Of a DNA stretch of 64,000 bases, positions 25,920 to 35,301 are shown one piece after another. Source of the DNA: Pelagibius sp037652055 (GTDB lineage: Bacteria; Pseudomonadota; Alphaproteobacteria; Kiloniellales; Kiloniellaceae); assembly GCF_037652055.1 (NCBI RefSeq), contig NZ_JBBKAH010000001.1, positions 124,001-188,000 of the forward strand. Reading direction: 5' to 3'. Made by a program: the position numbers and the translations under genes. How positions within the stretch are numbered: position 1 is the stretch's first letter; each line of letters begins with the position of its first letter. The notes beneath the pieces are model-generated. The model was not told the origin of the DNA. It did no database searches and saw only the letters and a program-made list of their open reading frames with translations.

Positions 25920-25957
25920 AAACGGCGGAACCTTGTGGCCCCGCCGTTTCGCGTTTT
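25920..25957. terminator. Hairpin terminator between RTX remnant and importer
   Basis: aaacggcgg and ccgccgttt form a nine-base stem around a 12-base loop, followed on the + strand by cgcgtttt. It lies between the stop at 25913 and the convergent end of the binding-protein gene at 25979. It can serve as a Rho-independent terminator for transcripts from the left and, with the A-run at the other side, weakly for those from the right. Confidence 0.65.
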
Positions 25958-25978
25958 CGGCTGCGTGGAGCGTGCGGC

Positions 25979-27088
25979 TTACGCCGACACGCCCTCGACG
26001 TACCAGTCCATGCCGAGGAGGTCCTGGTCGGGGATGGTCTGGCCGGCGGGGACCATCTCCATGCCCTTCTGGTCGCTGATCGGGCCGGTGAAGGGGTGCA
26101 GGTCGCCGGCGATGATGGCCTTGCGCACGCTCTCGGCCGCCTCAACGACTTCCGCCGGAAGCTTCGGATTGTACGGCGCCATCTCGACCATGCCCTGCTT
26201 GAAGCCGTCCCAGGTGGCGGCGGTGCTCCAGGTGCCGTCGATCACCGCCTGGGTGCGCTGGATGTAGTACGGCCCCCAGACATCGAGGATCGACGTCGCG
26301 TGCCAGTCGGGCGCGAAGTTGGTCATGTCGGAGGCCTGGCCGAAGCACCACACGCCGCGGCTGGCGGCGGTCTGCACCGGCGCCGGGCTGTCGGTGTGCT
26401 GGGTGATGACGTCGCAGCCCTGGTCGATCAGCGCCTTGGTCGCATCGGCTTCCTTGCCCGGGTCGTACCAGGAGTTCACCCAGACCACCTTGATCTCGGC
26501 GTCGGGGCGCACCTTGCGGGCGGCCAGGATGAAGGCGTTGATGCCGCGCACCACCTCCGGGATCGGGAAGGAGGCGATGTAGCCGAACTTGCCGGTCTTG
26601 GTCAGGTGGCCGGCCATGGTGCCGATGACGGCGCGGCCCTCGTAGAAGCGCGCGCTGTAGATCGAGACGTTGTCGGCGGTCTGAATGCCCGTCGCGTGCT
26701 CGAACTTAACGTCGGGGAACTGCCTGGCCACCTTGATCGTCGGGTCCATGTAGCCGAAGGAGGTGGTGAAGATCAGGTTGTGGCCGGAGGAGGCGAACTG
26801 GCGGATGACGCGTTCGGCGTCCGGCCCGTCGTCGGGAACGCTCTCCACGTAGCTGGTCTTCACGGCATCGCCGAAGTGTTCCTCGATCGCCTTGCGGCCG
26901 AGGTCGTGGCCGTGGGTCCAGCCGAAGTCGCCGATCGGGCCGACGTAGACGAAGCCGACCTTCAGCGGATCGGCGGCGAGCGCAGATCCGGCGCCCAGGG
27001 GGCCGCCCAGCGCTCCACCCAGCGAGAGGGCGCCCGCCGCCGCGGTGCTGCCCGCCAGGAAACGGCGGCGCGACAGGTCCTTGAACAT
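25979..27088 (-). CDS. BMP family ABC transporter substrate-binding protein (purine nucleoside/nucleobase)
   Basis: 369 residues with a twin-arginine signal (SRRRFLAGSTAAAGAL, cleavage near ALAADP). The mature protein is a Bmp/PnrA-type binding protein: VGFVYVGPIGDFGWTHGHD at the start, DAERVIRQFASSGHNLIFTT, and VLTQ-like segments such as GCDVITQHTDSPAP. Family members bind purine nucleosides or related nucleobases. Its genes for two permeases and a double ATPase follow the NupABC plan, and xanthine dehydrogenase genes lie directly upstream in the same direction. Uptake of purine bases or nucleosides, or of allantoin or urate, is therefore likely. This gene is last in the operon. Confidence 0.92.
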   Translation of the reverse strand: MFKDLSRRRFLAGSTAAAGALSLGGALGGPLGAGSALAADPLKVGFVYVGPIGDFGWTHGHDLGRKAIEEHFGDAVKTSYVESVPDDGPDAERVIRQFASSGHNLIFTTSFGYMDPTIKVARQFPDVKFEHATGIQTADNVSIYSARFYEGRAVIGTMAGHLTKTGKFGYIASFPIPEVVRGINAFILAARKVRPDAEIKVVWVNSWYDPGKEADATKALIDQGCDVITQHTDSPAPVQTAASRGVWCFGQASDMTNFAPDWHATSILDVWGPYYIQRTQAVIDGTWSTAATWDGFKQGMVEMAPYNPKLPAEVVEAAESVRKAIIAGDLHPFTGPISDQKGMEMVPAGQTIPDQDLLGMDWYVEGVSA

Positions 27089-27120
27089 GAGAAGCCTCCT
27101 TTATGTGTGCGAATGCGTTG

Positions 27121-28050
27121 CTACGTTGATGGCCTAAACGGCTTGCCAAGGCAAGCGGGCGCGTTGAGCCGCCCTTTCCAGGGCCCCGCCGCGATGATCG
27201 TCAGTACGAGAATGGTTGCCAGGTAGGGCAGCATCGACATGACCTGGGAGGGAATGCCGATGCCGCCGGCGCCTTGCGTGTAGAGCTGGGCGATGGTGAC
27301 GCCGCCGAAAAGATAGGCGCCGGCGAGCAGCCGCCAGGGCCGCCAGGAGGCGAAGACCACCAGGGCCAGCGCGATCCAGCCGCGCCCCGCCGTCATGCCC
27401 TCGGTCCACAGCGGCGTGTAGGAGAGCGAGAGGAAGGCGCCGCCGAGGCCCGCCATGGCGCCGCCGAAGAGCACCGCCCGGTAGCGCACGGCGATGACGT
27501 CGTAGCCGATGGAGTGGGCCGAGACGTCGGACTCGCCGACCGCGCGCAGGATCATGCCCGGCCGCGAGGCCTTCAGGAACCAGGCGACGGCGGCGACGGC
27601 AACAATGGAGAGATAGACCAGAACGTCGTGGCCGAAGAGCAGCGGCCCGACCAGCGGCAGGTCGCTAACGCCGGGAATGGCGAGCTTGGGCAGCGGCGCC
27701 ACCGGGATGCCGACGAAGCCGGCACCGATCAGCGACGACAAGCCGAGGCCGAAGATGGTGAGCGCGAGGCCCGTCGCCACCTGGTTAGCGGCCAGCGTCA
27801 GCGTGAGGACGCCGAAGATGAAGGCCATGGCCATGCCGGCGGCGACGCCGGCAAGAAGGCCGAGGCCGGAATAGCCGGTGGTCACTGTGACGGCGAAGGC
27901 GCAGACGGCGCCGAGGATCATCATGCCCTCGACACCGAGATTGAGGACTCCGGACTTCTCCACCACCAGTTCGCCCAGCGCCGCAAAGAGCAGCGGCGTG
28001 GCGGCGCTGATGACGGTGAGCAGGACCGAGGCCATGATATCGGGGCTCAT
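27121..28050 (-). CDS. ABC transporter permease (BMP/NupC type, inner of pair)
   Basis: 309 residues from MSPDIMASVLLTVIS with eight or more membrane helices. It is a branched-chain/BMP-type permease (BPD_transp_2), with VVEKSGVLNLGVEGMMILGA at residues 30-50 and FGGAMAGLGGAFLSLSY near the middle. A frame open far upstream overlaps the other permease gene in the wrong frame and is not real. It starts five bases after the first permease ends, so the two are translated together. It forms half of the channel for the importer. Confidence 0.93.
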   Translation of the reverse strand: MSPDIMASVLLTVISAATPLLFAALGELVVEKSGVLNLGVEGMMILGAVCAFAVTVTTGYSGLGLLAGVAAGMAMAFIFGVLTLTLAANQVATGLALTIFGLGLSSLIGAGFVGIPVAPLPKLAIPGVSDLPLVGPLLFGHDVLVYLSIVAVAAVAWFLKASRPGMILRAVGESDVSAHSIGYDVIAVRYRAVLFGGAMAGLGGAFLSLSYTPLWTEGMTAGRGWIALALVVFASWRPWRLLAGAYLFGGVTIAQLYTQGAGGIGIPSQVMSMLPYLATILVLTIIAAGPWKGRLNAPACLGKPFRPST

Positions 28051-28055
28051 GCTCT

Positions 28056-29177
28056 CTACTCCGCCGCTGTGGGTTGAGCCGCGGCAGCCGCCGGCCTGCG
28101 CCAGCGCAGGCGGTAGCGCACCAGGAAGTCGGACGCCAGCAGGAAGAACAGCAGCAGCCCCTGGAACACGCCCGTCACCGCCTGCGGCAGGCCGACCTCC
28201 ACCTGCGCGGCCTCGCCACCGATATAGGAAAGCGCCATGAGGAGACCCGAAAGGATGATACCGAGGGGATGCAGGCGCCCCAGGAAGGCGACGATGATGG
28301 CGGTGAAGCCATAGCCCGGCGAGATCGTGGGGACGAGCCGGCCGATGGGGCCGGCCACCTCGAAGAGCCCGGCAAGGCCGGCGAGGCCGCCACTCAGCAG
28401 CAGGCAGAACCACACGATCTTCGGTGCGGAGAATCCGGCGTAGCGCGCGGCGTGGGGCGCCTGGCCCAGCACGCGCACCTGGAAGCCGATGATGGTGTAG
28501 GAGAGCATCACCCAGCCCGCGACGGCGACCGCCAGGGCGACCAGCGCGCCGAGATGCAGCCGCGTGCCGGACATCAGGATCGGCAGCAAGGCTTCGTCGC
28601 CGAACGTGCGCGACCGCGGAAAGTTGAAGCCCATCGGATCCTTCAAGGGCCCATAGACCAGCGTCGAGAGGAACAGCGTCGCCACGTAGGTGAGCATCAG
28701 CGAGGTGAGAATCTCGTTCACCCCGAAACGGGTCTTCAGGAAGGCCGGAACGGCCGCGTAGGCGGCGCCACCGGCAATGCCGGCGAGGCCCATCAGCGGC
28801 AGGGTGAAAGCGCTCTCCTCGCCCCAAAAGGCCAGCGCAACACAGCCCCCGGCGACGGCGCCCATGGTGAGTTGCCCCTCGGCGCCGATGTTCCACACGT
28901 TGGCGCGAAAGCCCACCGCCAGGCCGACTCCGATGAGGATGAGCGGCGCGGCCTTCACGAAGAGCTCGCTCCAGCCGTAGAAGCTGAGCAGCGGCGAGAC
29001 GAAGAAGTGATAGAGCGCCAGGAAGGGATCGTAGCCCATGGCGAGGAAGATGAAGAAGCCGGTGACCACGGTGAGCGCGACGGCCAGCAGCGGCGTCGAA
29101 TAGAGCAGGCCGCGGGTGATCTCGCGGCGCGGCTCGATCTTCAGCCAAGGGGCCTTGGCGGTCGCGTCAGGCGACAT
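28056..29177 (-). CDS. ABC transporter permease (BMP/NupB type)
   Basis: 373 residues. A cytoplasmic N-terminus of about 30 residues precedes roughly ten membrane helices. The conserved region GFRANVWNIGAEGQLTMGAV is the counterpart of the NLGVEG motif of the other permease, and SPGYGFTAIIVAFLGRLHPL is near the C-terminal half. It starts inside the end of the ATPase gene (11-base overlap), a sign of translational coupling. With the next gene it builds the heterodimeric inner-membrane channel of the presumed purine importer. Confidence 0.93.
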   Translation of the reverse strand: MSPDATAKAPWLKIEPRREITRGLLYSTPLLAVALTVVTGFFIFLAMGYDPFLALYHFFVSPLLSFYGWSELFVKAAPLILIGVGLAVGFRANVWNIGAEGQLTMGAVAGGCVALAFWGEESAFTLPLMGLAGIAGGAAYAAVPAFLKTRFGVNEILTSLMLTYVATLFLSTLVYGPLKDPMGFNFPRSRTFGDEALLPILMSGTRLHLGALVALAVAVAGWVMLSYTIIGFQVRVLGQAPHAARYAGFSAPKIVWFCLLLSGGLAGLAGLFEVAGPIGRLVPTISPGYGFTAIIVAFLGRLHPLGIILSGLLMALSYIGGEAAQVEVGLPQAVTGVFQGLLLFFLLASDFLVRYRLRWRRPAAAAAQPTAAE

Positions 29178-30726
29178 GCGCGGCCTCCTCTGCGGCGCGG
29201 GCCGCGACCTCTTCCGGCGCGAGGCCGTGGACGCCGCCCATCAGCAGGCCGATCTCCTCCACCGAAGCCTCGCGGGTCACCATAGCGCTGGAAAGCACGC
29301 CGACGTTGATGACGGCGAGACGGTCGGTGATCGCCAGCAGCTCGTCCAGATCCTGCGACACCACCACTACGGCGACGCCCGCGGCGGCGAGGTCCACGAG
29401 GGCCTGGCGGATGGTGGCGGCGGCGCCGGCATCGACGCCCCAGGTCGGCTGCGAGACCACGAGGACCGTCGGCTTCTGCAGGATCTCGCGCCCGACGATG
29501 AACTTCTGCAGATTGCCGCCGGACAGGCTGCCCGCCGCCGCGGCGACACCCGGCGTGCGCACGTCGAAGGCCTGCACGATCTCCGCGGCGAAGCGCGCGG
29601 CGGCACCGGCGCGGATGAAGATCGAGGAGAGCAGGCCCATGCGGTGGTGGGCACTGAGGATCGTGTTCTCAACAAGCGTCATGCCGGGCACCGCACCGTG
29701 GCCGTTACGCTCCTCCGGCACCGCACAGAGACCCCGTTTCCGGCGACGGCCCGCGTCCTGCCGGCCGACGCCGTCGCCGTCGAGGCGCACGGCGGAGGGG
29801 TGGTCGGCCAGGCGCTCGCCAGCGAGCGCCTGCAGCAGTTCGTTCTGGCCGTTGCCGGCGACCCCCGCGATGCCGAAGATCTCGCCCGCGTGGACGGCAA
29901 AGGAGACGTTCTTCAGGTCGGTGCCGTGAACCTCTTCGGAAGCGAGCGACAGGCCCTCGACCTCCAGGCGCGGCTTGCCCGGTTCACCCCTGCGACGGCG
30001 GGTCACCGTCTTCAACTCGGCGCCGATCATCATTTGGGCCATGGACTTGGCGGTCTCCGCCTTGGGGTCGCAGGCCGCCACCACCTTGCCGCCGCGCAGG
30101 ATGGTGGCACGGTCGCAGAGCGTCTTGATCTCCTCCAGCTTGTGGGAGATGTAGAGGATCGACACGCCTTCTGACGCAAGCTGGCGCAGAGTCTCGAACA
30201 GGCGCTCGACCTCCTGCGGCGTCAGCACCGAGGTCGGCTCGTCCATGATGAGCAGCTTGGGGTTCTGCAGCAGGCAGCGCACGATCTCGATGCGCTGGCG
30301 CTCCCCCACGGACAAGGTATAGACGTCGCGCTCCGGGTCGAGCGGCAAGCCATAGGCCTGCGAGACCGCGCGCACGCGCTCTGCCAGGGCGCGCCTGTCC
30401 TCGGACCTGTCCATGCCGAGGGCGACGTTCTCCAGCACCGTCATCGCCTCGAAGAGCGAGAAGTGCTGGAACACCATGCCGATGCCCAGCGCACGGGCGG
30501 CGTGGGGATCGGCGATGCTCACCTCCTCGCCGTTCCAGAAAAGTCTGCCCTCGTCCGGGTGCAGCACGCCGTAGATCATCTTCACCAGCGTCGACTTGCC
30601 GGCACCGTTCTCACCCAACAGGGCGTGGATTTCGCCGGGCGCGACGGCGAAGTCCACCCGGTCGTTGGCGAGCACGCCGGGGAAGCGCTTGCTGACGCTC
30701 TTGACCTCAAGGCGCGCGGCCGTCAT
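29167..30726 (-). CDS. ABC transporter double ATP-binding protein (BMP/NupA type)
   Basis: 519 residues with two ABC domains. The first has Walker A GENGAGKST (about 38-46), MVFQHFSLF, signature LSVGERQRIEI, Walker B LLIMDEPTSVLT and ISHKLEEI. The second, from about residue 260, has the degenerate P-loop usual in this class (GVAGNGQNELLQ) and signature LSGGNLQKFIVGRE. In its Walker B region VLVVSQPTWGVD replaces the DEP triad, also usual in the group. The start MTAARLEV overlaps the end of xdhB by four bases (ATGA). Dual-domain ATPases of this form power nucleoside and sugar importers. Confidence 0.95.
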   Translation of the reverse strand: MTAARLEVKSVSKRFPGVLANDRVDFAVAPGEIHALLGENGAGKSTLVKMIYGVLHPDEGRLFWNGEEVSIADPHAARALGIGMVFQHFSLFEAMTVLENVALGMDRSEDRRALAERVRAVSQAYGLPLDPERDVYTLSVGERQRIEIVRCLLQNPKLLIMDEPTSVLTPQEVERLFETLRQLASEGVSILYISHKLEEIKTLCDRATILRGGKVVAACDPKAETAKSMAQMMIGAELKTVTRRRRGEPGKPRLEVEGLSLASEEVHGTDLKNVSFAVHAGEIFGIAGVAGNGQNELLQALAGERLADHPSAVRLDGDGVGRQDAGRRRKRGLCAVPEERNGHGAVPGMTLVENTILSAHHRMGLLSSIFIRAGAAARFAAEIVQAFDVRTPGVAAAAGSLSGGNLQKFIVGREILQKPTVLVVSQPTWGVDAGAAATIRQALVDLAAAGVAVVVVSQDLDELLAITDRLAVINVGVLSSAMVTREASVEEIGLLMGGVHGLAPEEVAARAAEEAAHVA

Positions 30727-33089
30727 GCCCGCCTGCCCTCCAGCGCGGCGGCTTCTTCGCGCAGACGCTCGATGGTCATGAGGATGCGCTCGGGCGTCGC
30801 CGGCGCGTCGAGGCGCGGGCAGAGCCGATGGTCGGCCACCGACGCGACGGCGTCGGAGAGCGCGTGCAGCACCGAGATCGCCAGCATCAGCGGCGGCTCG
30901 CCCACCGCCTTGGAGCGGAAGATGGTTTCCTCGCGGTTCGGGCTGTCCTCGACCAGCGCGACGTTGAAAATGCGCGGGCGGTCGCCGCAGGCGGGGATCT
31001 TGTACGTCGAGGGCGCATGGGTGCGCAGGCGGCCCTTGTCGTCCCACCACAGCTCCTCGGTGGTGAGCCAGCCGGCGCCCTGCACGAAGCCGCCCTCGAT
31101 CTGGCCGATGTCGAGCGCGGGATTCAGCGATGCACCGACGTCGTGCAGGATGTCAGTGCGCAGGATGCGGTACTCGCCGGTCAGCGTGTCGACGATGACC
31201 TCCGTCGCCGCGGCGCCGTAGGAGTAGTAGTAGAAGGGCCGCCCCCTGCCCGCCTTGCGGTCCCAGTGGATCTTCGGCGTCTTGTAGAAACCGGTCGAGG
31301 ACAGCGAGACGCGGCCCATATAGGCGGCCTCGATGAGTTCGGGGAACAGGATCTCCTGATTGCCGACGCGCACCCGGCCCGGCAGGAACTCAATCTGCTC
31401 CTTCGGCACCTCCCAGTGTTCCGCCGCGAAGTCGACAAGGCGTGCCTTGATGGCGGTGCAGGCGGCCAGCGCCGCCATGCCGTTGATGTCCGAGCCGGAG
31501 GATGCAGCGGTGGCGGAAGTGTTGGGCACCTTGCCGGTGGAGGTGGCGGTGATCTTCACCTTGTCGATGTCGACCTGGAACGCCTCGGCCACCACCTGGG
31601 CCACCTTGGTGTAGAGCCCCTGTCCCATCTCGGTGCCGCCGTGGTTCAGGTGCACCGAGCCGTCGCGGTAGATGTGCACCAGCGCGCCGGCCTGATTGTA
31701 GGCCGTCAGCGTGAACGAGATGCCGAACTTCACCGGCGTCAGCGCGATGCCGCGCTTCAGGACGGGAGATGTCTTGTTGAACGCCCGGATCTCGCCGCGG
31801 CGCTGCTGATAGTCGCAGTCCTTCTCCAGCTTCTCGATGACCTGCGGCGCGATGTTGTCCTCGACCTGCTGGTGGTAGGGCGTGATGTCGCGGCCGGGGC
31901 CGTAGAGGTTGGCCTTGCGGATGTCTAGCGGATCCTTGCCGAGTGCGTAGGCGATCTCCTCGATGATCCGCTCGCCGCCGATCATGCCCTGCGGCCCGCC
32001 GAAGCCGCGGAATGCCGTGTGCGAGCAGGTGTTGGTCTTCAGCGGCAGCGAGGCGAGGCGCACGTCCGGAAAGTAGTAGCAGTTGTCGGCGTGAAACAGC
32101 GTGCGGTCGGTGACCGGCCCGGAGAGATCCGCCGACCAGCCGCAGCGCGCCGCATAGGTCATGTCGACGGCACGGATGCGCCCGTCGTCGTCGAAGCCGA
32201 CATCGTAGTCGATGAGAAAGTCGTGGCGCTTGCCGGTGATCACCATGTCGTCGTCGCGGTCCGGGCGGATCTTTGCGGCGCGCCCGGTCTTCTTGGCGAC
32301 CAGTGCCGCCACGACCGCAAAGAGGTTGCCTTGAGTCTCCTTGCCGCCGAAGGCGCCGCCCATGCGGCGCACCTGGGTGGTCACAGCGTTGGCCGGCACG
32401 CCCAGCGCCCCGGCGACCATGGTCTGGATCTCCGTCGGATGCTGGGTCGAGCAGATCACCGTGACCTCGTCGTCCTCGCCGGGGATGGCGAGCGCGATCT
32501 GGCTTTCCAGGTAGAAGTGCTCCTGCCCGCCGAGAGCCATCTGTCCGCTGAGGCGGCGCGGCGCCTTCGCAAGCGCCGCCTCTACGTCGCCGCGCTTCAG
32601 GGTCATCGGCTCGGTCACCAGCGCGCCGGAGGCCTTGGCGTCTTCGTAGCTCAGCACCGCCGGCAGCGGGTCGTAGTCGATCTCGGCCAGGCGGGCGGCG
32701 CGACGCGCGGCATCACGGGTCCTGGCCGCCACCACGAAGATCGGCTGGCCGGCATAGTGCACCGTACCCTCCGCCAGGATCGGCTCGTCGTGGCGGTGGG
32801 TCGGGGAGATGTCGTTCACGCCGGGAACGTCGGCGGCGGTCAGCACCAGCTCAACGCCCTCGGCGGCCGCCACGGCCTCCAGGTTCACCCGGTGCAGACG
32901 GGCATGCGCCGCCGTGGAGAGGCCGAGGCAGAGGTGCAGCAGGCCCTGCGGCTCCGGCAGGTCGTCGACATAGGCGGCGGCGCCGGCCACGTGCTTGTGG
33001 CCGCTGTCGTGCCGCTGGGGGGTATGCACCCCGCCCCTGATACGCCCGGCTTTCGCCGTCTCAGCCGTCTCAGCCGTCTGCCCGCTCAC
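30723..33089 (-). CDS. xdhB: Xanthine dehydrogenase, molybdopterin-binding large subunit
   Basis: 788 residues with a GTG start. It matches the bacterial XdhB subunit: GAAAYVDDLPEPQGLLH at the N-terminus, GGQEHFYLESQIAL, RRMGGAFGGKETQ around the molybdenum cofactor, AFRGFGGPQGMIGGE, and the active-site Glu region GEPPLMLAISVLHAL near the C-terminus. It oxidises hypoxanthine and xanthine to urate with XdhA. A 9-base unit (gtctcagcc) repeats about three times near the start codon and encodes the AETAETAK-like leader. It lies 98 bases after xdhA and overlaps the importer ATPase gene. No xdhC (cofactor insertion) gene is in the window. Confidence 0.97.
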   Translation of the reverse strand: MSGQTAETAETAKAGRIRGGVHTPQRHDSGHKHVAGAAAYVDDLPEPQGLLHLCLGLSTAAHARLHRVNLEAVAAAEGVELVLTAADVPGVNDISPTHRHDEPILAEGTVHYAGQPIFVVAARTRDAARRAARLAEIDYDPLPAVLSYEDAKASGALVTEPMTLKRGDVEAALAKAPRRLSGQMALGGQEHFYLESQIALAIPGEDDEVTVICSTQHPTEIQTMVAGALGVPANAVTTQVRRMGGAFGGKETQGNLFAVVAALVAKKTGRAAKIRPDRDDDMVITGKRHDFLIDYDVGFDDDGRIRAVDMTYAARCGWSADLSGPVTDRTLFHADNCYYFPDVRLASLPLKTNTCSHTAFRGFGGPQGMIGGERIIEEIAYALGKDPLDIRKANLYGPGRDITPYHQQVEDNIAPQVIEKLEKDCDYQQRRGEIRAFNKTSPVLKRGIALTPVKFGISFTLTAYNQAGALVHIYRDGSVHLNHGGTEMGQGLYTKVAQVVAEAFQVDIDKVKITATSTGKVPNTSATAASSGSDINGMAALAACTAIKARLVDFAAEHWEVPKEQIEFLPGRVRVGNQEILFPELIEAAYMGRVSLSSTGFYKTPKIHWDRKAGRGRPFYYYSYGAAATEVIVDTLTGEYRILRTDILHDVGASLNPALDIGQIEGGFVQGAGWLTTEELWWDDKGRLRTHAPSTYKIPACGDRPRIFNVALVEDSPNREETIFRSKAVGEPPLMLAISVLHALSDAVASVADHRLCPRLDAPATPERILMTIERLREEAAALEGRRA

Positions 33090-33187
33090 GCTCGAGCCCC
33101 CTGTTCGTGCCGGCTGTTGCGCCGGTCGTTCGTCTTCTTCTTTTCCGCCGCCATGATCCCATCATGCGGGACGCGGCGCAAAGCCCT

Positions 33188-34660
33188 CTAGCCGGTAAAG
33201 GCCCCCACCCCCACCAGACGGGTCGCCGTCTCCGGCTGTGTCGTCTCCATGAAGCAGCGCCGCAGCAGGTTCTGTGCCGCCTTCAGGCGGTAGGCGGCGC
33301 CCGCGCGCCAGTCGGTCAGCGGCTGGAAGTCCTCGGCCAGGGCCGCGATGGCGCCCGCCAGCGTTTCTTCGGTCCAGGGTTGCCCGATCAGCGCCGCCTC
33401 GGCCGCCGCCGCGCGCTTCGGGATGCCGGCGAGGCCGCCGTAGGCGAGCCGCGCCGCTGTCACCCTGCCGCCCTCGATCTTGAGATTGAACGCGCCGAGG
33501 ACCGCCGTGATGTCCTGGTCGAAGCGCTTGGAGACCTTGTAGGCGCGAAAGACGCTGCCGGCCGCTGGCAGCGGCAGCGTGATGCGCTCGACCAGCTCGC
33601 CCGGCGCGCGGTCCTGCTTGCCATAGTCGAGGAAGAAGTCTTCCAGCGGCAGGGCGCGCCGCGCGCTGCCTTTGCGCAGGTGCAGCGTGGCGCCGGCGGC
33701 GATCAGCAGCGGCGGCGAGTCGCCGATCGGCGAGCCGTTGGCGATGTTGCCGCCGAGGGTCCCGGTATTGCGGATCTGCACCGAGCCGAGGCGGCGGATC
33801 ACCTCCCCCATGTCGGGGTAGTGCCGCGCGATGAGTGCCCGCGCGTCGCTGTAGGTGACGCCGGCGCCGATCTCCAGCGCGCCGTCTATCTCCTCGATCC
33901 TCTGCAGTTCGGCGACGCGGCCGGTATAGATCACCGTCTGCGGGCGCTTCAGCTGCTTGGTGACCCAGAGGCCGACGTCGGTGGCGCCGGAAACCAGCGT
34001 CGCCTCGGGTGCCCTTTCATAGAGCTCCGCGAGGTCGTCCAGCCGCGCCGGCGCATAGAATCGCCGCTCGCCCGCCTCGTCCTCCAGAACGAGGGGTTCA
34101 CCGTCCTGCATGGCGGCAAGGCGTTTGGCTGTCGCCTGCGCATGGGCGGCGAAGGCGTCCGCGCAGGGATCGTGTTCATAGGCCTGCTGCGCGGCGCGCA
34201 CGATGGGCGCGTAGCCGGTGCAGCGGCAGAGGTTGCCGGCCAGGATCTCGTCGATTACGTCTTCGTCAGGCACCGTCTCGTGGTCGCGGGTCATCGCAAA
34301 GAGCGACATGACGAAGCCCGGGGTGCAGAAGCCGCATTGGGAACCGTGACAATCCACCATGGCCTGCTGCACCGGGTGCAACTTGCCGCTCTTAGCCAGG
34401 TGCTCGACGGTGAGGAGCTGGCAGCCGTCCAGCGAGCCGGCGAGCTGGATGCAGGCATTCACCGCCTGGTAGCGCAGCCTCCCGTCGCGCGGCTTTGCAA
34501 CCACCACGGTGCAGGCGCCGCAGTCGCCCTCGTTGCAGCCCTCCTTGGTGCCGGTCAGGTGCTCCACCTGACGCAGGTAGTCCAGCACCGTCATGGTGGG
34601 GTCGAGCGTGACGAGGCGGCGCGGAGCGTCATCCAGCAGGAATTGGATCTCGCCGCGCAT
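33188..34660 (-). CDS. xdhA: Xanthine dehydrogenase, FeS/FAD small subunit
   Basis: 490 residues from MRGEIQFLLDD; the open frame further upstream is Arg/Pro-rich and overlaps uraH. The plant-type [2Fe-2S] cluster cysteines lie in CNEGDCGACTVV (about 40-51). The second cluster is in SQCGFCTPGFVM and GNLCRCTGYAPI. The FAD domain has ATLVSGATDVGLW and GTLGGNIANGSPIGDSPPL. It receives electrons from the Mo centre in XdhB and passes them to NAD+. It starts five bases after the stop of uraH, so the order uraH-xdhA-xdhB-importer forms one transcription unit. Confidence 0.96.
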   Translation of the reverse strand: MRGEIQFLLDDAPRRLVTLDPTMTVLDYLRQVEHLTGTKEGCNEGDCGACTVVVAKPRDGRLRYQAVNACIQLAGSLDGCQLLTVEHLAKSGKLHPVQQAMVDCHGSQCGFCTPGFVMSLFAMTRDHETVPDEDVIDEILAGNLCRCTGYAPIVRAAQQAYEHDPCADAFAAHAQATAKRLAAMQDGEPLVLEDEAGERRFYAPARLDDLAELYERAPEATLVSGATDVGLWVTKQLKRPQTVIYTGRVAELQRIEEIDGALEIGAGVTYSDARALIARHYPDMGEVIRRLGSVQIRNTGTLGGNIANGSPIGDSPPLLIAAGATLHLRKGSARRALPLEDFFLDYGKQDRAPGELVERITLPLPAAGSVFRAYKVSKRFDQDITAVLGAFNLKIEGGRVTAARLAYGGLAGIPKRAAAAEAALIGQPWTEETLAGAIAALAEDFQPLTDWRAGAAYRLKAAQNLLRRCFMETTQPETATRLVGVGAFTG

Positions 34661-34665
34661 GCCCC

Positions 34666-35040
34666 TCAGCTCCCCCGGTAAGTCGAATAGCCGTAGGGCG
34701 AGATCAGCAGCGGCACGTGGTAGTGCTGGCCGGGCTCGGCGATACCGAAGCGGATCGGCACCACGTCCAGGAAAGGCTCGTCGGGAAGATCCACACCCTG
34801 GCGGCGGAAATACTCGGCGACATGGAAAACCAGCTCGTAGGCGCCGGCGGCAAAGGCCGCGCCCTCCAGCAGCGGGCCGTCGCAGCGGCCGTCCGCGTTG
34901 GTCTCGGCGGAGCACAAATGATCACGGCGATTGTCAGAAATTCGGAAAAGATCGAGGCTGACCCCGGCGGCGGGCCGCCCGCCCGCCGTATCCAGCACGT
35001 GGGTCGTCAGCTTGCCCGGCGCTTTACCGTCATTCGCCAC
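34666..35040 (-). CDS. uraH: 5-hydroxyisourate hydrolase (transthyretin-like)
   Basis: 124 residues. It opens with LTTHVLDTAGGRPAAGVSLD, carries the DGRC segment, and closes with the family signature ending SPYGYSTYRGS. The active-site His, Arg and His residues are the THVLD His, the Arg in PIRFGI and the His in QHYHVPLL. The enzyme converts hydroxyisourate from PuuD to OHCU, the substrate of UraD encoded divergently. It is first in the leftward unit with xdhA and xdhB. The 261-base gap to puuE should hold divergent promoters. Confidence 0.96.
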   Translation of the reverse strand: MANDGKAPGKLTTHVLDTAGGRPAAGVSLDLFRISDNRRDHLCSAETNADGRCDGPLLEGAAFAAGAYELVFHVAEYFRRQGVDLPDEPFLDVVPIRFGIAEPGQHYHVPLLISPYGYSTYRGS

Positions 35041-35301
35041 CTTGTCGATCCCCTCCTGCCCGGGTCCGGCCGCGTTTCTTGAGGTTTCCTTTGCCCTTTA
35101 CGGGCGGAACCTGATTGACTAGAGGATCCTGGAGTGCCGCCGCGGACCTTCTGAAGCGGCTCATTCTTGCGGCTCGCGGCGGCTATCGGAAGACTACTCC
35201 CTCCGGAAGCAGTTTCAAAAAAAACATGCAAATTCAGCCGCCTTCGTCCGCGTTACTATGATCCGGGGGTCAGCCTGGGCGGGCGGCAGAAGAAGGGGAC
35301 C

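Noticed and set aside
29404..29675. Defective second ATPase domain in the BMP importer as a sign of a pseudogene
   Set aside because: A degenerate P-loop and Walker B in the second domain are normal for this class of double ATPases.
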